From: Agrilactobacillus fermenti
Lineage (GTDB): Bacteria > Bacillota > Bacilli > Lactobacillales > Lactobacillaceae
Length of the DNA stretch: 64,000 nucleotides
Assembly (NCBI RefSeq): GCF_021030645.1
Contig: NZ_JACGCJ010000005.1
Coordinates: 1 to 64,000, forward strand
Direction: 5' to 3'
Positions 27,062-36,476 of the stretch are shown piece after piece. The stretch's first letter is position 1. Every line of letters begins with the position of its first letter. The notes below the pieces were generated by a model. It was not told where the DNA came from and made no database searches. It worked only from the letters and a program-made list of their open reading frames with translations. The position numbers and the translations under genes are program-made.

Positions 27062-28369
27062 ATGTCAGTATCAATGTTAGAAATTATCGCTAAGAAACGA
27101 GATCACGGCGAGCTTACAGCAGATGAAATCAATGACTTTATTGAGGGCTATACTAGTGGACGGATTCCAGATTATCAGGCTAGTGCCTTATTAATGAGTA
27201 TTTATTTGAATGGGATGAACTTTAACGAGGCGAGCCATTTAGCCATGGCTATGCGTGATTCAGGTGAGCGCTTAAATTGGCCTGCTGAATTGGGTCCCTT
27301 GATTGATAAACATTCGACTGGGGGTGTGGGCGATAAGATCAGTTTAATTTTGGCGCCAGTAGTGGCAGCTTGCGGCTTGACTGATCCAATGATCGCGGGG
27401 CGTGGTTTGGGCCATACTGGCGGTACATTGGACAAGCTGGAAAGCATTCCTGGTTTTCGGGTGGATCTGACTGCTACAGAGTTACATGCGGCCCTACTTA
27501 AATCAAAAATAGTAATCAACGGTGCAACTGGCAGTTTAGCACCCGCAGACAAAAAGCTGTATGCATTGCGTGACGTGACTGGGACGGTTGCATCTATCCC
27601 ATTAATTGCAAGTTCGATCATGAGTAAGAAACTTGCGGCTGGAATCAATGGCTTAGTAATGGACGTGAAGTGTGGACAAGGTGCCTTTATGAAACAGTTG
27701 CCTGCTGCCCAAGAATTGGCTCGAACATTGGTACGCATTGGTCAAAATGCCGGCGTCAAAATGACAGCTGTTATTACAAATATGGATGCGCCGTTAGGTT
27801 TAGCAATCGGGAATAGTCTGGAAGTTAAAGAGGCATTAGCTGTTTTACACGGACAAGGGCCTAAAGATATTCGGCAGTTGACACTGGCTTTAGCAGCGCA
27901 CATGTTAGTGCTAGGAAACAAAGCGAAAACTTTTAAGCAAGCCTACCAGCGAGCAGGGCAAACTTTAAATGACGGCTCAGCCTTTGCTGCTTTCCGACAA
28001 ATGGTAACAGTACAAGGCGGTGATACGCGTTATGTAGACCGGCCGGAACTTTTCCCAGTAAGTCAGCAGCAAGTGACGATTACTGCAGCTAAGCCAGGCT
28101 ATTTAGCGGCGATCGACAGTTATCAGCTGGGGATGGCTGTAGTTAAAATGGGTGGTGGCCGCTTAATAAAAGGAACCCCAATCAAACATCAAGTCGGTAT
28201 TGTTTTAGCCAAGAAAGTAAGTACCACTATACAAAAAGGCGATTTATTAGCCACCGTTCATTGTGAGGGTATAGATGATGATTTATTAATAGAGATTCAA
28301 AATGCTTTTCAGATAACGGCTGCACCAGTGACAGCAGAACCTTTGATTTTAGATACGATCAATTCTTAA
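27062..28369 (+). CDS. pdp: Pyrimidine-nucleoside phosphorylase
   Basis: 435 aa. Phosphorolyses uridine, thymidine and deoxyuridine to base and (deoxy)ribose-1-P. Phosphate-binding signature KHSTGGVGDKISLILAP, then GRGLGHTGGTLDKLESIPGF and MDVKCGQGAFMK. Start at ATG 27062 with GAAGGA upstream; codons at 27053 and 27074 are alternatives. The deoxyribose-1-P pathway genes (deoB, deoC) are not in this window. Confidence 0.93.
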   Translation: MSVSMLEIIAKKRDHGELTADEINDFIEGYTSGRIPDYQASALLMSIYLNGMNFNEASHLAMAMRDSGERLNWPAELGPLIDKHSTGGVGDKISLILAPVVAACGLTDPMIAGRGLGHTGGTLDKLESIPGFRVDLTATELHAALLKSKIVINGATGSLAPADKKLYALRDVTGTVASIPLIASSIMSKKLAAGINGLVMDVKCGQGAFMKQLPAAQELARTLVRIGQNAGVKMTAVITNMDAPLGLAIGNSLEVKEALAVLHGQGPKDIRQLTLALAAHMLVLGNKAKTFKQAYQRAGQTLNDGSAFAAFRQMVTVQGGDTRYVDRPELFPVSQQQVTITAAKPGYLAAIDSYQLGMAVVKMGGGRLIKGTPIKHQVGIVLAKKVSTTIQKGDLLATVHCEGIDDDLLIEIQNAFQITAAPVTAEPLILDTINS

Positions 28370-28442
28370 AGCCTTTTCATTTCGAAAGTGGGTTGAGAAT
28401 GATAGAATTATATTAGGAAATAAATAATTGGAGGTAAAGTTT

Positions 28443-29606
28443 ATGGCATTAAATGATGATCTGAAACGTTTGGTTCAAGATGCAACGCGCTCTGAGGAAA
28501 GTCCATACGTTTCCATTTTTATGGCGATCCACCCCAATGATACGAACATTCAAAAAGATAAATCTCAGTTTAAGAACTTAGTAGCTGAGGCTGAAAAGAA
28601 ATTTACTGAGCAGTATCCTAAAAAAGACTGGGCTGTTTATCAAGAAGAATTTGATTTGATTAGTTCTGAACGAACATTAGGCCGTAATGGGTACGAGGGG
28701 ATGGCGGTAATTGCCAGCAAAGACCATGTCTTTCGTTACTTTTTGACTTTTGAACCAGGCAATTCCAGTTTTGTTTCCGATAATTTATATATTTTACCAA
28801 TTATTAAGGATACCCACTTTAGCTTGGACTATGACTTGTTACACATTGATCGTGAAGGCTTTGGTCTATATCAAGTACGTGATGGTCTGCTGACGACAGT
28901 TGAGTTGCCAGAAACGGCACCGGCAGATTTCAAAGAAGCTATTAAAGACCCACTGTTAGTTGGAGATAATGCTCAGATACATCCAGAGCACTCCACTGAA
29001 GATCAATGGGAAGAAACTAATCGTGGCCGCGGTGGCTTAGATGCGACCGTGGACGATAACTTGGCACGTTACTACAAAATCGTAGATCAATATGTACGTC
29101 AGAATTATACCCTGCGTGAACATGTACCATTAGTTTTGCTGGGTAACGAAGAAGTCCAACATGTGTTCCGGACGATCTCAAAAAATGGGATGTTGGAAAA
29201 ACATATTCACATTACCAAAGTGCCACCAAAGCTAGATCAGGCTTCATTGATGAAGCTCAAAGCGGAGATTGGCTCACAATTTAATCAGCAGACGAATGAT
29301 CGTGTTTTACAAGCCCTAGATGATGCGCGCTCTGGTGGTCGTGAAGTATCTGGAACTGATAATGTGATTCAGGCTGCAATTGAAGGCCGAATTTATCAGT
29401 TATTGATTCGTGATGACACTTTTGAACCAGGAATCATCAATTTAGACATGCAAGTTGATACGATTAGCAGTCAAGCGACTGAGCATAATTTGCTCAATGA
29501 TATTGCCGTAATCGTTTTAGCCTTTGGCGGTCGGGTTGATATCTTAGCTGATGAAGATATGCCATTGGGTCAAAGTGTGATCGGTTTGTTACGTGGAAAA
29601 GCTTAA
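28443..29606 (+). CDS. Bacterial eRF1-family (baeRF) protein
   Basis: 387 aa. Resembles the baeRF6-like branch of the archaeo-eukaryotic release factor superfamily: an N-terminal RF1-like domain (DDLKRLVQDATRSEESPYVSIFM), a middle Mlf/ribosome-associated region (LPIIKDTHFSLDYDLLHIDREGFGLYQV) and a C-terminal eL30-like domain (about 290-385, IQAAIEGRIYQLLI, VIVLAFGGRVDILADEDMP). Proposed to act on stalled or hibernating ribosomes; the function in lactobacilli is unproven. GGAGG precedes the ATG at 28443. Confidence 0.7.
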   Translation: MALNDDLKRLVQDATRSEESPYVSIFMAIHPNDTNIQKDKSQFKNLVAEAEKKFTEQYPKKDWAVYQEEFDLISSERTLGRNGYEGMAVIASKDHVFRYFLTFEPGNSSFVSDNLYILPIIKDTHFSLDYDLLHIDREGFGLYQVRDGLLTTVELPETAPADFKEAIKDPLLVGDNAQIHPEHSTEDQWEETNRGRGGLDATVDDNLARYYKIVDQYVRQNYTLREHVPLVLLGNEEVQHVFRTISKNGMLEKHIHITKVPPKLDQASLMKLKAEIGSQFNQQTNDRVLQALDDARSGGREVSGTDNVIQAAIEGRIYQLLIRDDTFEPGIINLDMQVDTISSQATEHNLLNDIAVIVLAFGGRVDILADEDMPLGQSVIGLLRGKA

Positions 29607-29607
29607 T

Positions 29608-29623
29608 TGTTTCACGTGAAACA
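29608..29623. promoter_or_regulatory. parS: parS (ParB/Spo0J binding site)
   Basis: Perfect 16-bp palindrome TGTTTCACGTGAAACA, identical to the consensus chromosomal parS of Firmicutes. It begins 2 nt after the stop codon of the baeRF gene. ParB-CTP clamps load here to recruit SMC and organise the origin region, so the window is probably origin-proximal. Confidence 0.93.
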
Positions 29624-29653
29624 GTAATGATCATTAATCGAATTTCTATATTT

Positions 29654-29690
29654 AAAAAGCAGCCTTTTGATATGTGGCTGCTTTTTATTT
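29654..29690 (+). terminator. Terminator after the baeRF gene
   Basis: Stem AAAAAGCAGCC/GGCTGCTTTTT, loop of 11 nt, T-rich tail. Confidence 0.8.
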
Positions 29691-29747
29691 TGGCTTGGTG
29701 AAGCGTGTATAATTAAAAACAAACGATTAATTGAGGAGAAAGTTATT

Positions 29748-30338
29748 TTGAAAAATGCGTTGTTTATTATGTTAGACGAATATGCTGATTGGGAAGGTGC
29801 CTATCTTGCTAGTACTTTGAATCAACTGAGTGATTGGCAAGTTGCCACGGCTTCTCTGAAAAGTACCGTGACATCAATTGGTGGATTTAAAACTAAAGTA
29901 GATTATTTAATCCCAGAAGTCCCTCAGAATTTGAGTTTATTGGTTTTGATTGGCGGCAATTCGTGGCAGGTAAAAAGTCCAGAATTGGTACAATTGATTA
30001 AACAACAATTAATATCACAAACACCGGTCGCAGCGATTTGCGGGGCAGTAGATTTCTTAGCCCAAAACGGTTTGCTAACTGGGTATAGGCATACGGGGAA
30101 TGCCCAATATCTATGGCAAGACTTTTCTAACTATACGAATGCGAATGACTTTCGTGAAGTTCAAGCAATTAGTGATAAGAACCTTGTGACTGCCAATGGG
30201 ACCGCAGCTTTGGCGTTTACAAAACTGGTCTTAGAACAATTACATTTCTCACCCGAGACAATTAAACAAAGTGTAGAACTGCATCAGCTGGGATTTTATG
30301 CTTATACTGCAAAATATGGCAATCCGTATTTAAATTAA
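29748..30338 (+). CDS. DJ-1/PfpI family protein
   Basis: 196 aa from a TTG start at 29748, which lies 8 nt after GAGGAGA; the frame runs up to 29667 but has no ribosome site there. Glutamine-amidotransferase-like fold with the nucleophile elbow AAICGAVDFLA (Cys) and LVLIGGNSW. Members act as deglycases, chaperones or regulators; the specific role is unknown. Confidence 0.75.
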   Translation: MKNALFIMLDEYADWEGAYLASTLNQLSDWQVATASLKSTVTSIGGFKTKVDYLIPEVPQNLSLLVLIGGNSWQVKSPELVQLIKQQLISQTPVAAICGAVDFLAQNGLLTGYRHTGNAQYLWQDFSNYTNANDFREVQAISDKNLVTANGTAALAFTKLVLEQLHFSPETIKQSVELHQLGFYAYTAKYGNPYLN

Positions 30339-30358
30339 AAAGGTTTGATAGTTCATAA

Positions 30359-31624
30359 CTAGTTCAGTGTAGTCGAGTTCGTTTGTCTATGTAAAATCAA
30401 ATAGCTCAGCGATAGTAACATTAGCCCATAAACGCCCAAACAGTAGTATGAAAACGTCAGACCGAAGTTTGCTAGTACTGGAAAAATAAAACTTGTCAGT
30501 GGTGGGGTTAAGACTAATAGTGAGTTGACGGTTGTCACAATACCCCCTAGACGTTCAGCGGGATAGTGATTGATGATCATTGTGGAAAATCGAGGGGAAA
30601 CAATACCGAGTAACAAAGCGGTTAAGCTTGAACCTAATAGAATAATATAAAGCTGATTCAAGATGAACCCTAAACTTGTGACGACAATGAGTAAATTTGC
30701 ATAATGACAAAGGACATGAGTGGTAATATTACGCCAGATTTTTAAACTAAGGGCACTGCTGATAATCAGGCCTAGTGTGATCAGACTAGATAATAAAGAA
30801 ATCGTAATGGCTCTTGAGAAAATAATTACTTTTGTCTTTTGCAAGAATAAGACAAAAATGGGTGTTATTCCACCAAAGAAACCATTGATTAAAGCAAGCT
30901 GACAAAGATCGTTCAAAGCTTTCTTATTTGTAACCAATGTTTGTAAGTTTTCGACAACGAGCCGCCAGACGGGTCTTTTGGAAGTATGGTCAATTATTTT
31001 GTTTTCTGTCGTCGCAAAGTGGGTACTTAGTAAGCCAAAGAAAACACTAACTAATAAAAAAACACCGGCATTGATTACTGCAATGGTTTTAGCAAGGAAA
31101 ATAGTTAAAAGTAACGAGCCGCCTAAAGTAGCTAAAACGTTAACTAATTGTGAAGTTATGCTAACTAGGCCTTGAGCTTGAGTCATATCATCAGCTGAAA
31201 CAAGTATTTTGGTGAAGGGCGCTGATAAGGCTGAACTATAGTTGCCAAATAAGTCGGAAATAAAGTTAAGCGTGGCAATAATGACTATAAGTGATAAAGT
31301 CGAGCGATAGTTTAAAAGTAAGCCAATGCTTAGGTACAAGAGTGCCCTAGTCAGTGAACTTTGAATCATCCCGCGAAATTTGCGAGGCTGTTTATCAGCT
31401 AAATTACCTAGAATGATACCCATAAGAATTGGCACTGTTTCAGAAATTGAAATGATCATTACAGCAATATTTGCTTGAGGTAACGCAGCTGCTAGTGTCA
31501 ACATTGTTGTGTAGAATAAACGATCACCAATTTTAGAAAAAAGATTAATACTCGTTAGCTGAGTAAATTGCTTGTTTCTTTTGATGAAGCCGAATTTTGA
31601 GCGCTTAATCAAGAACTTTTGCAT
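30359..31624 (-). CDS. MFS transporter, Rgg-linked
   Basis: 421 aa, about 12 membrane segments, of the drug-efflux/MFS group (FSKIGDRLFYTTMLTLAAALPQ in TM1; GNLADKQPRKFRG in the loop 2-3 motif A position). Start at ATG 31624, with AGGAG 12 nt upstream; the frame is open to 31672. Divergent from an Rgg regulator with a shared operator. Unlike many efflux pumps, no ABC partner is present. Substrate unknown; an exporter of a peptide or toxic compound would fit an Rgg link. Confidence 0.7.
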   Translation of the reverse strand: MQKFLIKRSKFGFIKRNKQFTQLTSINLFSKIGDRLFYTTMLTLAAALPQANIAVMIISISETVPILMGIILGNLADKQPRKFRGMIQSSLTRALLYLSIGLLLNYRSTLSLIVIIATLNFISDLFGNYSSALSAPFTKILVSADDMTQAQGLVSITSQLVNVLATLGGSLLLTIFLAKTIAVINAGVFLLVSVFFGLLSTHFATTENKIIDHTSKRPVWRLVVENLQTLVTNKKALNDLCQLALINGFFGGITPIFVLFLQKTKVIIFSRAITISLLSSLITLGLIISSALSLKIWRNITTHVLCHYANLLIVVTSLGFILNQLYIILLGSSLTALLLGIVSPRFSTMIINHYPAERLGGIVTTVNSLLVLTPPLTSFIFPVLANFGLTFSYYCLGVYGLMLLSLSYLILHRQTNSTTLN

Positions 31625-31649
31625 ACAGAAAACCACTCCTTTTAGGCTA

Positions 31650-31690
31650 AGTTTGCTATATAATAAGAACAATAAATGCTATAGCAAACT
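31650..31690. promoter_or_regulatory. Inverted repeat in the Rgg/MFS divergent promoter
   Basis: AGTTTGCTATA (31650-31660) and TATAGCAAACT (31680-31690), a perfect 11-bp inverted repeat separated by 19 bp. The arms overlap AT-rich -10-like hexamers (TATAAT at 31659-31664), so one dimeric regulator could control both directions. Confidence 0.65.
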
Positions 31691-31721
31691 TTTGTTTACC
31701 TAATTTATAGGAGTGGTATTC

Positions 31722-32546
31722 ATGTATGGGCCAATAATCAAGCAGATTCGACAGGACAAGGATTTACCGCTTAAAGCAGTTTATACAAACGTTTGTTCAA
31801 AGACGAATGCAATTAAATTTGAAAATGGTGATCGTGTCCTAGCAGCGGATAAGTTTACCCAAGTATTAAAAAATTTATTCATCAGTATGGCAGAGTTCTT
31901 ATGGATAGCAAATGGTTATAAGCCTAAAAATGAGGCGTATCAACACTATCTAATTCGTCAATCGTGGAACGCTGATAAAAAGCGTATTTTTGAAACGCAG
32001 GTGGCTAACTTAGAACTATCTGATGTGAAGATCCAAAGAATTCAGTTAGCAAGTTATTGCTTATTGAAAAACCATGAGCAAAATATTCCGTTAGATCAAT
32101 CTGAACTGGAACTTGTTGTGAATTATTTTACCAATTTATCATCTTGGACATTAAGTGATGTTAAGTTTTTTGCAAATAATGGCTATGTGCTGCCTTACCC
32201 GTTGATGGTAACGCTATTGGGAGAAGTTCTTAAAGTTCAACAATGGTATCGTTTTTTTGAGAATAGCGAGGCAATATTTGCGGCAGTTTTGGTGAATTGT
32301 GTTGATCGAATGATTAGCGCAGAAGATTTTGATAAAGCAAAAGCAACACTTAAGATGTTACAAGAATTAACGGTCGGCATTCCAATGGCTGGCTACAGAC
32401 TTCTTTCAAAGTATTATCGTGCTAAAATCGAGTTTTTAAATGGTGATGCAGCAGTGGGCAGAAATTCATTGATTGAAATTAGAAAAGCATCAGAATTTCT
32501 TGGTATAAAGCAAATTGTAGATGAAATAACTAGCTTGTTGCTATAG
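31722..32546 (+). CDS. Rgg/GadR/MutR family transcriptional regulator
   Basis: 274 aa, start at ATG 31722, 8 nt after AGGAG. N-terminal XRE-type HTH (MYGPIIKQIRQDKDLPLKAVY, IKFENGDRVLAADKF), then an all-helical TPR-like C-terminal region (about 95-270) as in peptide-binding Rgg proteins. No short hydrophobic pheromone (SHP) gene is evident beside it. The signal may be another peptide or the MFS substrate. Control of the divergent MFS gene is likely. Confidence 0.75.
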   Translation: MYGPIIKQIRQDKDLPLKAVYTNVCSKTNAIKFENGDRVLAADKFTQVLKNLFISMAEFLWIANGYKPKNEAYQHYLIRQSWNADKKRIFETQVANLELSDVKIQRIQLASYCLLKNHEQNIPLDQSELELVVNYFTNLSSWTLSDVKFFANNGYVLPYPLMVTLLGEVLKVQQWYRFFENSEAIFAAVLVNCVDRMISAEDFDKAKATLKMLQELTVGIPMAGYRLLSKYYRAKIEFLNGDAAVGRNSLIEIRKASEFLGIKQIVDEITSLLL

Positions 32547-32628
32547 TAGACCGTTAATAAATCAAACTTACGTTTAAGGGTAGTAAGTAATATGAATATT
32601 TTAAATATCAATAAAATCAGGCCAAACT

Positions 32629-32660
32629 AAAAGGCCAGCGACTAATATCGCTGGCCTTTT
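32629..32660. terminator. Terminator after rgg
   Basis: Near-perfect stem AAAAGGCCAGCG/CGCTGGCCTTTT with an 8-nt loop. Confidence 0.8.
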
Positions 32661-32731
32661 AGTAGGTACTTATAAGTTTAAAGAAAAGTAATTTGATTCG
32701 CCGATTGTTTTTACTTTGATAAGCACAATAT

Positions 32732-32917
32732 TCAACTGAAAAATAAGTCTCGAAGTCCGAGAGCTGCTAAAATAAAAACTAGGATACCTAATTTAGCCAC
32801 CCGGACTGGTCCAATACCAAAAATACCATGGCTAAACTCGAGAAAAATCACGAAAGCACTCAACGCCGCACCAATTAAAAGTAGGATGCCGCGTAAGAAA
32901 TGTTGCGAACGGCGCAT
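32732..32917 (-). CDS. Small membrane protein (61 aa)
   Basis: Two predicted membrane helices (ILLLIGAALSAFVIFLEF and VAKLGILVFILAALGL) joined by a short loop, with a basic N-terminus (MRRSQHFLR). AGGTG lies upstream of the ATG. Divergent from the metallophosphoesterase gene. Not recognised as a named family. Confidence 0.55.
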   Translation of the reverse strand: MRRSQHFLRGILLLIGAALSAFVIFLEFSHGIFGIGPVRVAKLGILVFILAALGLRDLFFS

Positions 32918-32971
32918 AGGATCACCTGCCTAACGTTATTATAGGTAAGAAGTCATAAAGGAGTGTCTGCA

Positions 32972-34315
32972 ATGGGGTTATTCACGAAATTGTTCCATAA
33001 AACGCAAATCGATGTGACCCAACTTGATCGAATCAAACAAGTTGGGACTTATCAAGTTAAAATCGCACAAACGAATTTAGGTGTGACGCCCGGACCATAT
33101 CTATTGGAAGTTAAACCTGGGCCCATACAATTATTATACCCGATTCAACTAGCTGATGATCTGACAGGGACGCGTTATTTTCGCAGCTACAGCCACCAAT
33201 TTAAACGCTATAATAGTTTTATTGATCTTAGCGATCAACAGCGCGCTTGGGTCAAGCAGTATCTGACCAAGTTAGGCTTGTCCTGGCTGGCGCAATGCAC
33301 GCCGGATCAATTAAATATTGGGGTAGTCACGGATACCCATGATAAAGCCGACCAAAATAAAACTTATTACGGCACAAATGGGTTACGCCACGTTCAAGAG
33401 CTGAATATTTTAGCTGATCTAGGTTTGCTGGATTATAAAGCGCATTTGGGCGATATGATCGATGGTAGTGACGCGCCGGCAATTGCGCAACAACGATTAG
33501 TCTTGATCACTACCGCCTTAGCGCAAGGACCAACGCCGTTCTTAGTAGCAGAAGGTAATCATGACGCTAACGATAAATACGATGAGCACACCGACCATCA
33601 CCGGGCCAGTTTTGAGGCAGACACGTTTGCTAATATCGTGAACCGCCGCTTATTTGCCCAGCCACAAGTACACCGGCCAAATGAAAAGGCCGATGTTTAT
33701 TATATTGACAAGGGGCCTATACGGGTAATTATGATCAATACAAGTGATGTGCCTTATCAGTTGAAAGCCGACGGGACTAAAGTTTATGATTTTAAGTTAA
33801 CCAAAGCGATTCGGCAGCAACAATTTCAAGATATCATCGCTATTCTAGCACACAGTCAACACAAAACAATTATTTTCATGGGCCATGCGGATCTGTTGGA
33901 TCCTAAAGGTCGCAATGGACTAGCTTATAATGGTAAGACATTGCACGAGCTTTTTCGGGCATTCAATGCTCATCAAAAAGGCAAGATTCATACCCGGCAT
34001 AAAAAAACTGATTTTCAAGTAAATGCGGCTTTTGATTTTACCAATAACGACAGTCACATCAGCGCTTACATCTGTGGTCATCGGCATAAAGAAGCAACTT
34101 ATAATTATGATGGCATTCAATATATCCTATTGAATTGCTCGGCACTAATGGGTCGATATCATGGTCTCACAACGAAGTACAATCAGCATTGGCACCGCAA
34201 ACAAGGAAAAATCACTGAATTTGCGGGGTACGTCTTGAATATTGACGGGGATCAGCGCCAATTACGGGTGTTTGGTTATGGTGCTGCTTCGCCTTTGCAA
34301 AAATTTAAGGTTTAA
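32972..34315 (+). CDS. Calcineurin-like metallophosphoesterase
   Basis: 447 aa, cytoplasmic. Dinuclear metal motifs in order: VVTDTHD, HLGDMIDG, EGNHDAND, FMGHADL and ICGHRHKEA. The first 120 residues are a family-specific N-terminal extension with beta-rich sequence. Substrate unknown. Start at ATG 32972, 8 nt after AGGAG. No signal peptide, unlike secreted 5'-nucleotidases. Confidence 0.8.
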   Translation: MGLFTKLFHKTQIDVTQLDRIKQVGTYQVKIAQTNLGVTPGPYLLEVKPGPIQLLYPIQLADDLTGTRYFRSYSHQFKRYNSFIDLSDQQRAWVKQYLTKLGLSWLAQCTPDQLNIGVVTDTHDKADQNKTYYGTNGLRHVQELNILADLGLLDYKAHLGDMIDGSDAPAIAQQRLVLITTALAQGPTPFLVAEGNHDANDKYDEHTDHHRASFEADTFANIVNRRLFAQPQVHRPNEKADVYYIDKGPIRVIMINTSDVPYQLKADGTKVYDFKLTKAIRQQQFQDIIAILAHSQHKTIIFMGHADLLDPKGRNGLAYNGKTLHELFRAFNAHQKGKIHTRHKKTDFQVNAAFDFTNNDSHISAYICGHRHKEATYNYDGIQYILLNCSALMGRYHGLTTKYNQHWHRKQGKITEFAGYVLNIDGDQRQLRVFGYGAASPLQKFKV

Positions 34316-34351
34316 AGTCTTGTAAATCGTTATGAAAACAAGCGTGGTTGA

Positions 34352-34379
34352 TTGACATGTTGCGCCAGTCTTATATAAT
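34352..34379 (+). promoter_or_regulatory. asnB promoter
   Basis: TTGACA (34352-34357), 16 nt, TATAAT (34374-34379), giving a 5' UTR of about 115 nt. Confidence 0.75.
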
Positions 34380-34438
34380 ACAGGAGTGACTGTAAAAGTA
34401 TAAAATTTGTATGAAATTAAGTTGTTTGTGAATAAGCA

Positions 34439-34475
34439 GAGGTCGGCCACAAAACGTTCATTTTGTCCCGACCTC
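34439..34475 (+). ncRNA. Hairpin in the asnB 5' leader
   Basis: GAGGTCGG...CCGACCTC stem with apical ACAAAA/TTTTGT, the same shape as the terminators at 38705 and 50457. No T run follows and it lies inside the asnB leader, 26 nt before the start codon. It may modulate translation or be a weak attenuator. Confidence 0.4.
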
Positions 34476-34501
34476 AAGTATAGATAGGGGATTTACTTGA
34501 T

Positions 34502-36412
34502 ATGTGTGGAATTGTCGGATTCGTTGATAAGACAATGCTCGATAAGAAACCGGTCATCAATGACATGATGGATATGATCAAACACCGGGGTCCCAATAGT
34601 TCTGGTGAATATGTGAATGACGATGTTGCATTGGGTTTTCGACGCCTAAGTATTATTGATCTTAAGGGCGGCAGTCAACCTATCTTAAATGAAGATAAAA
34701 CCAAAGCCATCATTTTTAATGGCGAAATTTATAATTTCCAACCGATCCGCGAAGAATTAATCAAGGCGGGCCACGTATTCACAACTCATGCCGATACTGA
34801 AGTTTTACTCCATGGCTACGAGGAATATGGCATCGAAGGTCTGCTTAAGAAGATTCGAGGGATGTTTGCCTTTTTGATCTGGGATGATACGAAAAAGGAA
34901 TTAGTCGGGGCTCGTGATTTCTTTGGGATCAAACCCATGTATTATTACCATCAAGATGGTACTTTTATGGTAGGTTCTGAGATCAAGTCTTTCCTTAAAA
35001 ACCCTAAATTCAAAAAAGAATTAAATAAAGAGGCATTGCGGCCTTATTTAACTTTCCAATATTCGGCTTTAGACGAGACTTTCTTTAAGAATGTCTATCG
35101 GGTACCTGAAGGTCATTATTTCACGTTGAAAGATGACAAGTTGACGATCAAAAAATATTGGGATATTGATTTCAAAGCCAACCATCTATCGTTAGAAGAT
35201 ACGATCAATGCCATCGATGCCTCTATCAAAGATTCTGTGAATGCCCATCGCATCAGTGATGTAGAAGTCGGTTCACTCCTATCTAGTGGGGTGGATTCTA
35301 GTTATGTCACTTCCGTTTTACGGCCAGAGCACACCTTCTCCATTGGTTTTGATGATAAGAAATACCATGAAGGAGTTGCTGCTAAAGAATTAGCAGATCA
35401 TTTAGGCTTAGAAAATAAGAGTGATGTGGTTACGGCTAAAGAAGCCTTCAAGAACTTCCCATTGATCCAGTATCATTTGGATGAACCTGATAGTAATCCA
35501 TCTTGTGTCCCACTTTATTTCTTAACGAAATTGGCTAGTAAAGATGTGACTGTTATTTTGTCTGGTGAAGGCGCCGATGAATTGTTTGCTGGCTATGCAA
35601 ACTACGGCTGGCACTCTCATTCTAAAGCGATCCGTGTCTTTGCCCAAGGTTTGAAAAAATTACCAAGAGGGGCTCGGGCTAAGATTTCGCATGGCTTACG
35701 CAAAATGCCGAACTTCCATGGCCGCTTACATCTATATGAAGCTACGGCACCGGCTGAAGAATTCTTTATTGGGGAAGCACGTATTTTCCATGAAGGTGAA
35801 GCAGCTCAGATCTTAAAACAAGATTACAAGCAAAGTGCTACTGTTGAAGAGATCGTGGCTAAGAGCTATAAAAAAGTACGGCATTATGACGATGAAGTTA
35901 AAAAGATGCAGTATCTTGATATTCATCAATTTATGCCAAAAGATATTTTACTTAAGGCTGATAAGTTGAGTATGGCTAACTCAATGGAATTACGGGTTCC
36001 GTTCTTAGATAAAGAAGTTGCGCAAGTTGCAGAAGGTATTCCAACGAAGTATTTATTAAATTCTAAGGATAGTAAGTATGCATTGCGCATGGCTGCTAAC
36101 CGTCATTTACCAGAAGCTTGGGCACGCCGTGAAAAACTTGGTTTCCCTGTGCCAGTTAGTGCTTGGTTACATGATGAAACCATCTATAATGAAGTACGCG
36201 ACATGTTTGCGGCTGACTTTGCGGCTGAATTCTTTGATCAAACCGCCATCTTGAAGATGCTTGATGATTACTATAATGATCAAGGGGCCAATGATGATCG
36301 GCGCAAGATCTGGACAATTTATACATTCTTAGTATGGTATAAAGTCTATTTCTTAGATACTGAGAAGCCTGAATTCATCCCTGATGAAGATAAAGTTGTA
36401 GCTGCTAATTAG
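34502..36412 (+). CDS. asnB: Asparagine synthase (glutamine-hydrolysing)
   Basis: 636 aa. The N-terminal class II glutamine amidotransferase starts with the catalytic Cys (MCGIVGFVD; residues 2-190). The C-terminal synthetase has the PPi loop SLLSSGVDSSYV and SGEGADELFAGY. Makes Asn from Asp, Gln and ATP. In lactobacilli with a D-Asp cross-bridge, AsnB paralogues can instead amidate wall residues (AsnH-type: D-Asp to D-Asn, or mDAP), and a D-Asp ligase lies 3.5 kb downstream, so a cell-wall role is possible. Preceded by a consensus promoter and a leader hairpin. Confidence 0.85.
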   Translation: MCGIVGFVDKTMLDKKPVINDMMDMIKHRGPNSSGEYVNDDVALGFRRLSIIDLKGGSQPILNEDKTKAIIFNGEIYNFQPIREELIKAGHVFTTHADTEVLLHGYEEYGIEGLLKKIRGMFAFLIWDDTKKELVGARDFFGIKPMYYYHQDGTFMVGSEIKSFLKNPKFKKELNKEALRPYLTFQYSALDETFFKNVYRVPEGHYFTLKDDKLTIKKYWDIDFKANHLSLEDTINAIDASIKDSVNAHRISDVEVGSLLSSGVDSSYVTSVLRPEHTFSIGFDDKKYHEGVAAKELADHLGLENKSDVVTAKEAFKNFPLIQYHLDEPDSNPSCVPLYFLTKLASKDVTVILSGEGADELFAGYANYGWHSHSKAIRVFAQGLKKLPRGARAKISHGLRKMPNFHGRLHLYEATAPAEEFFIGEARIFHEGEAAQILKQDYKQSATVEEIVAKSYKKVRHYDDEVKKMQYLDIHQFMPKDILLKADKLSMANSMELRVPFLDKEVAQVAEGIPTKYLLNSKDSKYALRMAANRHLPEAWARREKLGFPVPVSAWLHDETIYNEVRDMFAADFAAEFFDQTAILKMLDDYYNDQGANDDRRKIWTIYTFLVWYKVYFLDTEKPEFIPDEDKVVAAN

Positions 36413-36420
36413 GTAAATAC

Positions 36421-36466
36421 AAAAAAATAACCGCCTAGCATTTTAGTCTAGTAGCGGTTATTTTTT
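36421..36466 (+). terminator. asnB terminator
   Basis: Stem AAAAATAACCGC/GCGGTTATTTTTT with a loop that itself can pair (CTAG...CTAG). Confidence 0.85.
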
Positions 36467-36476
36467 ATGAAACGAG

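Noticed and set aside
32592-32630. Short frame MNILNINKIRPN after rgg as a pheromone gene
   Set aside because: Too short and not hydrophobic as SHP peptides are; no ribosome site.
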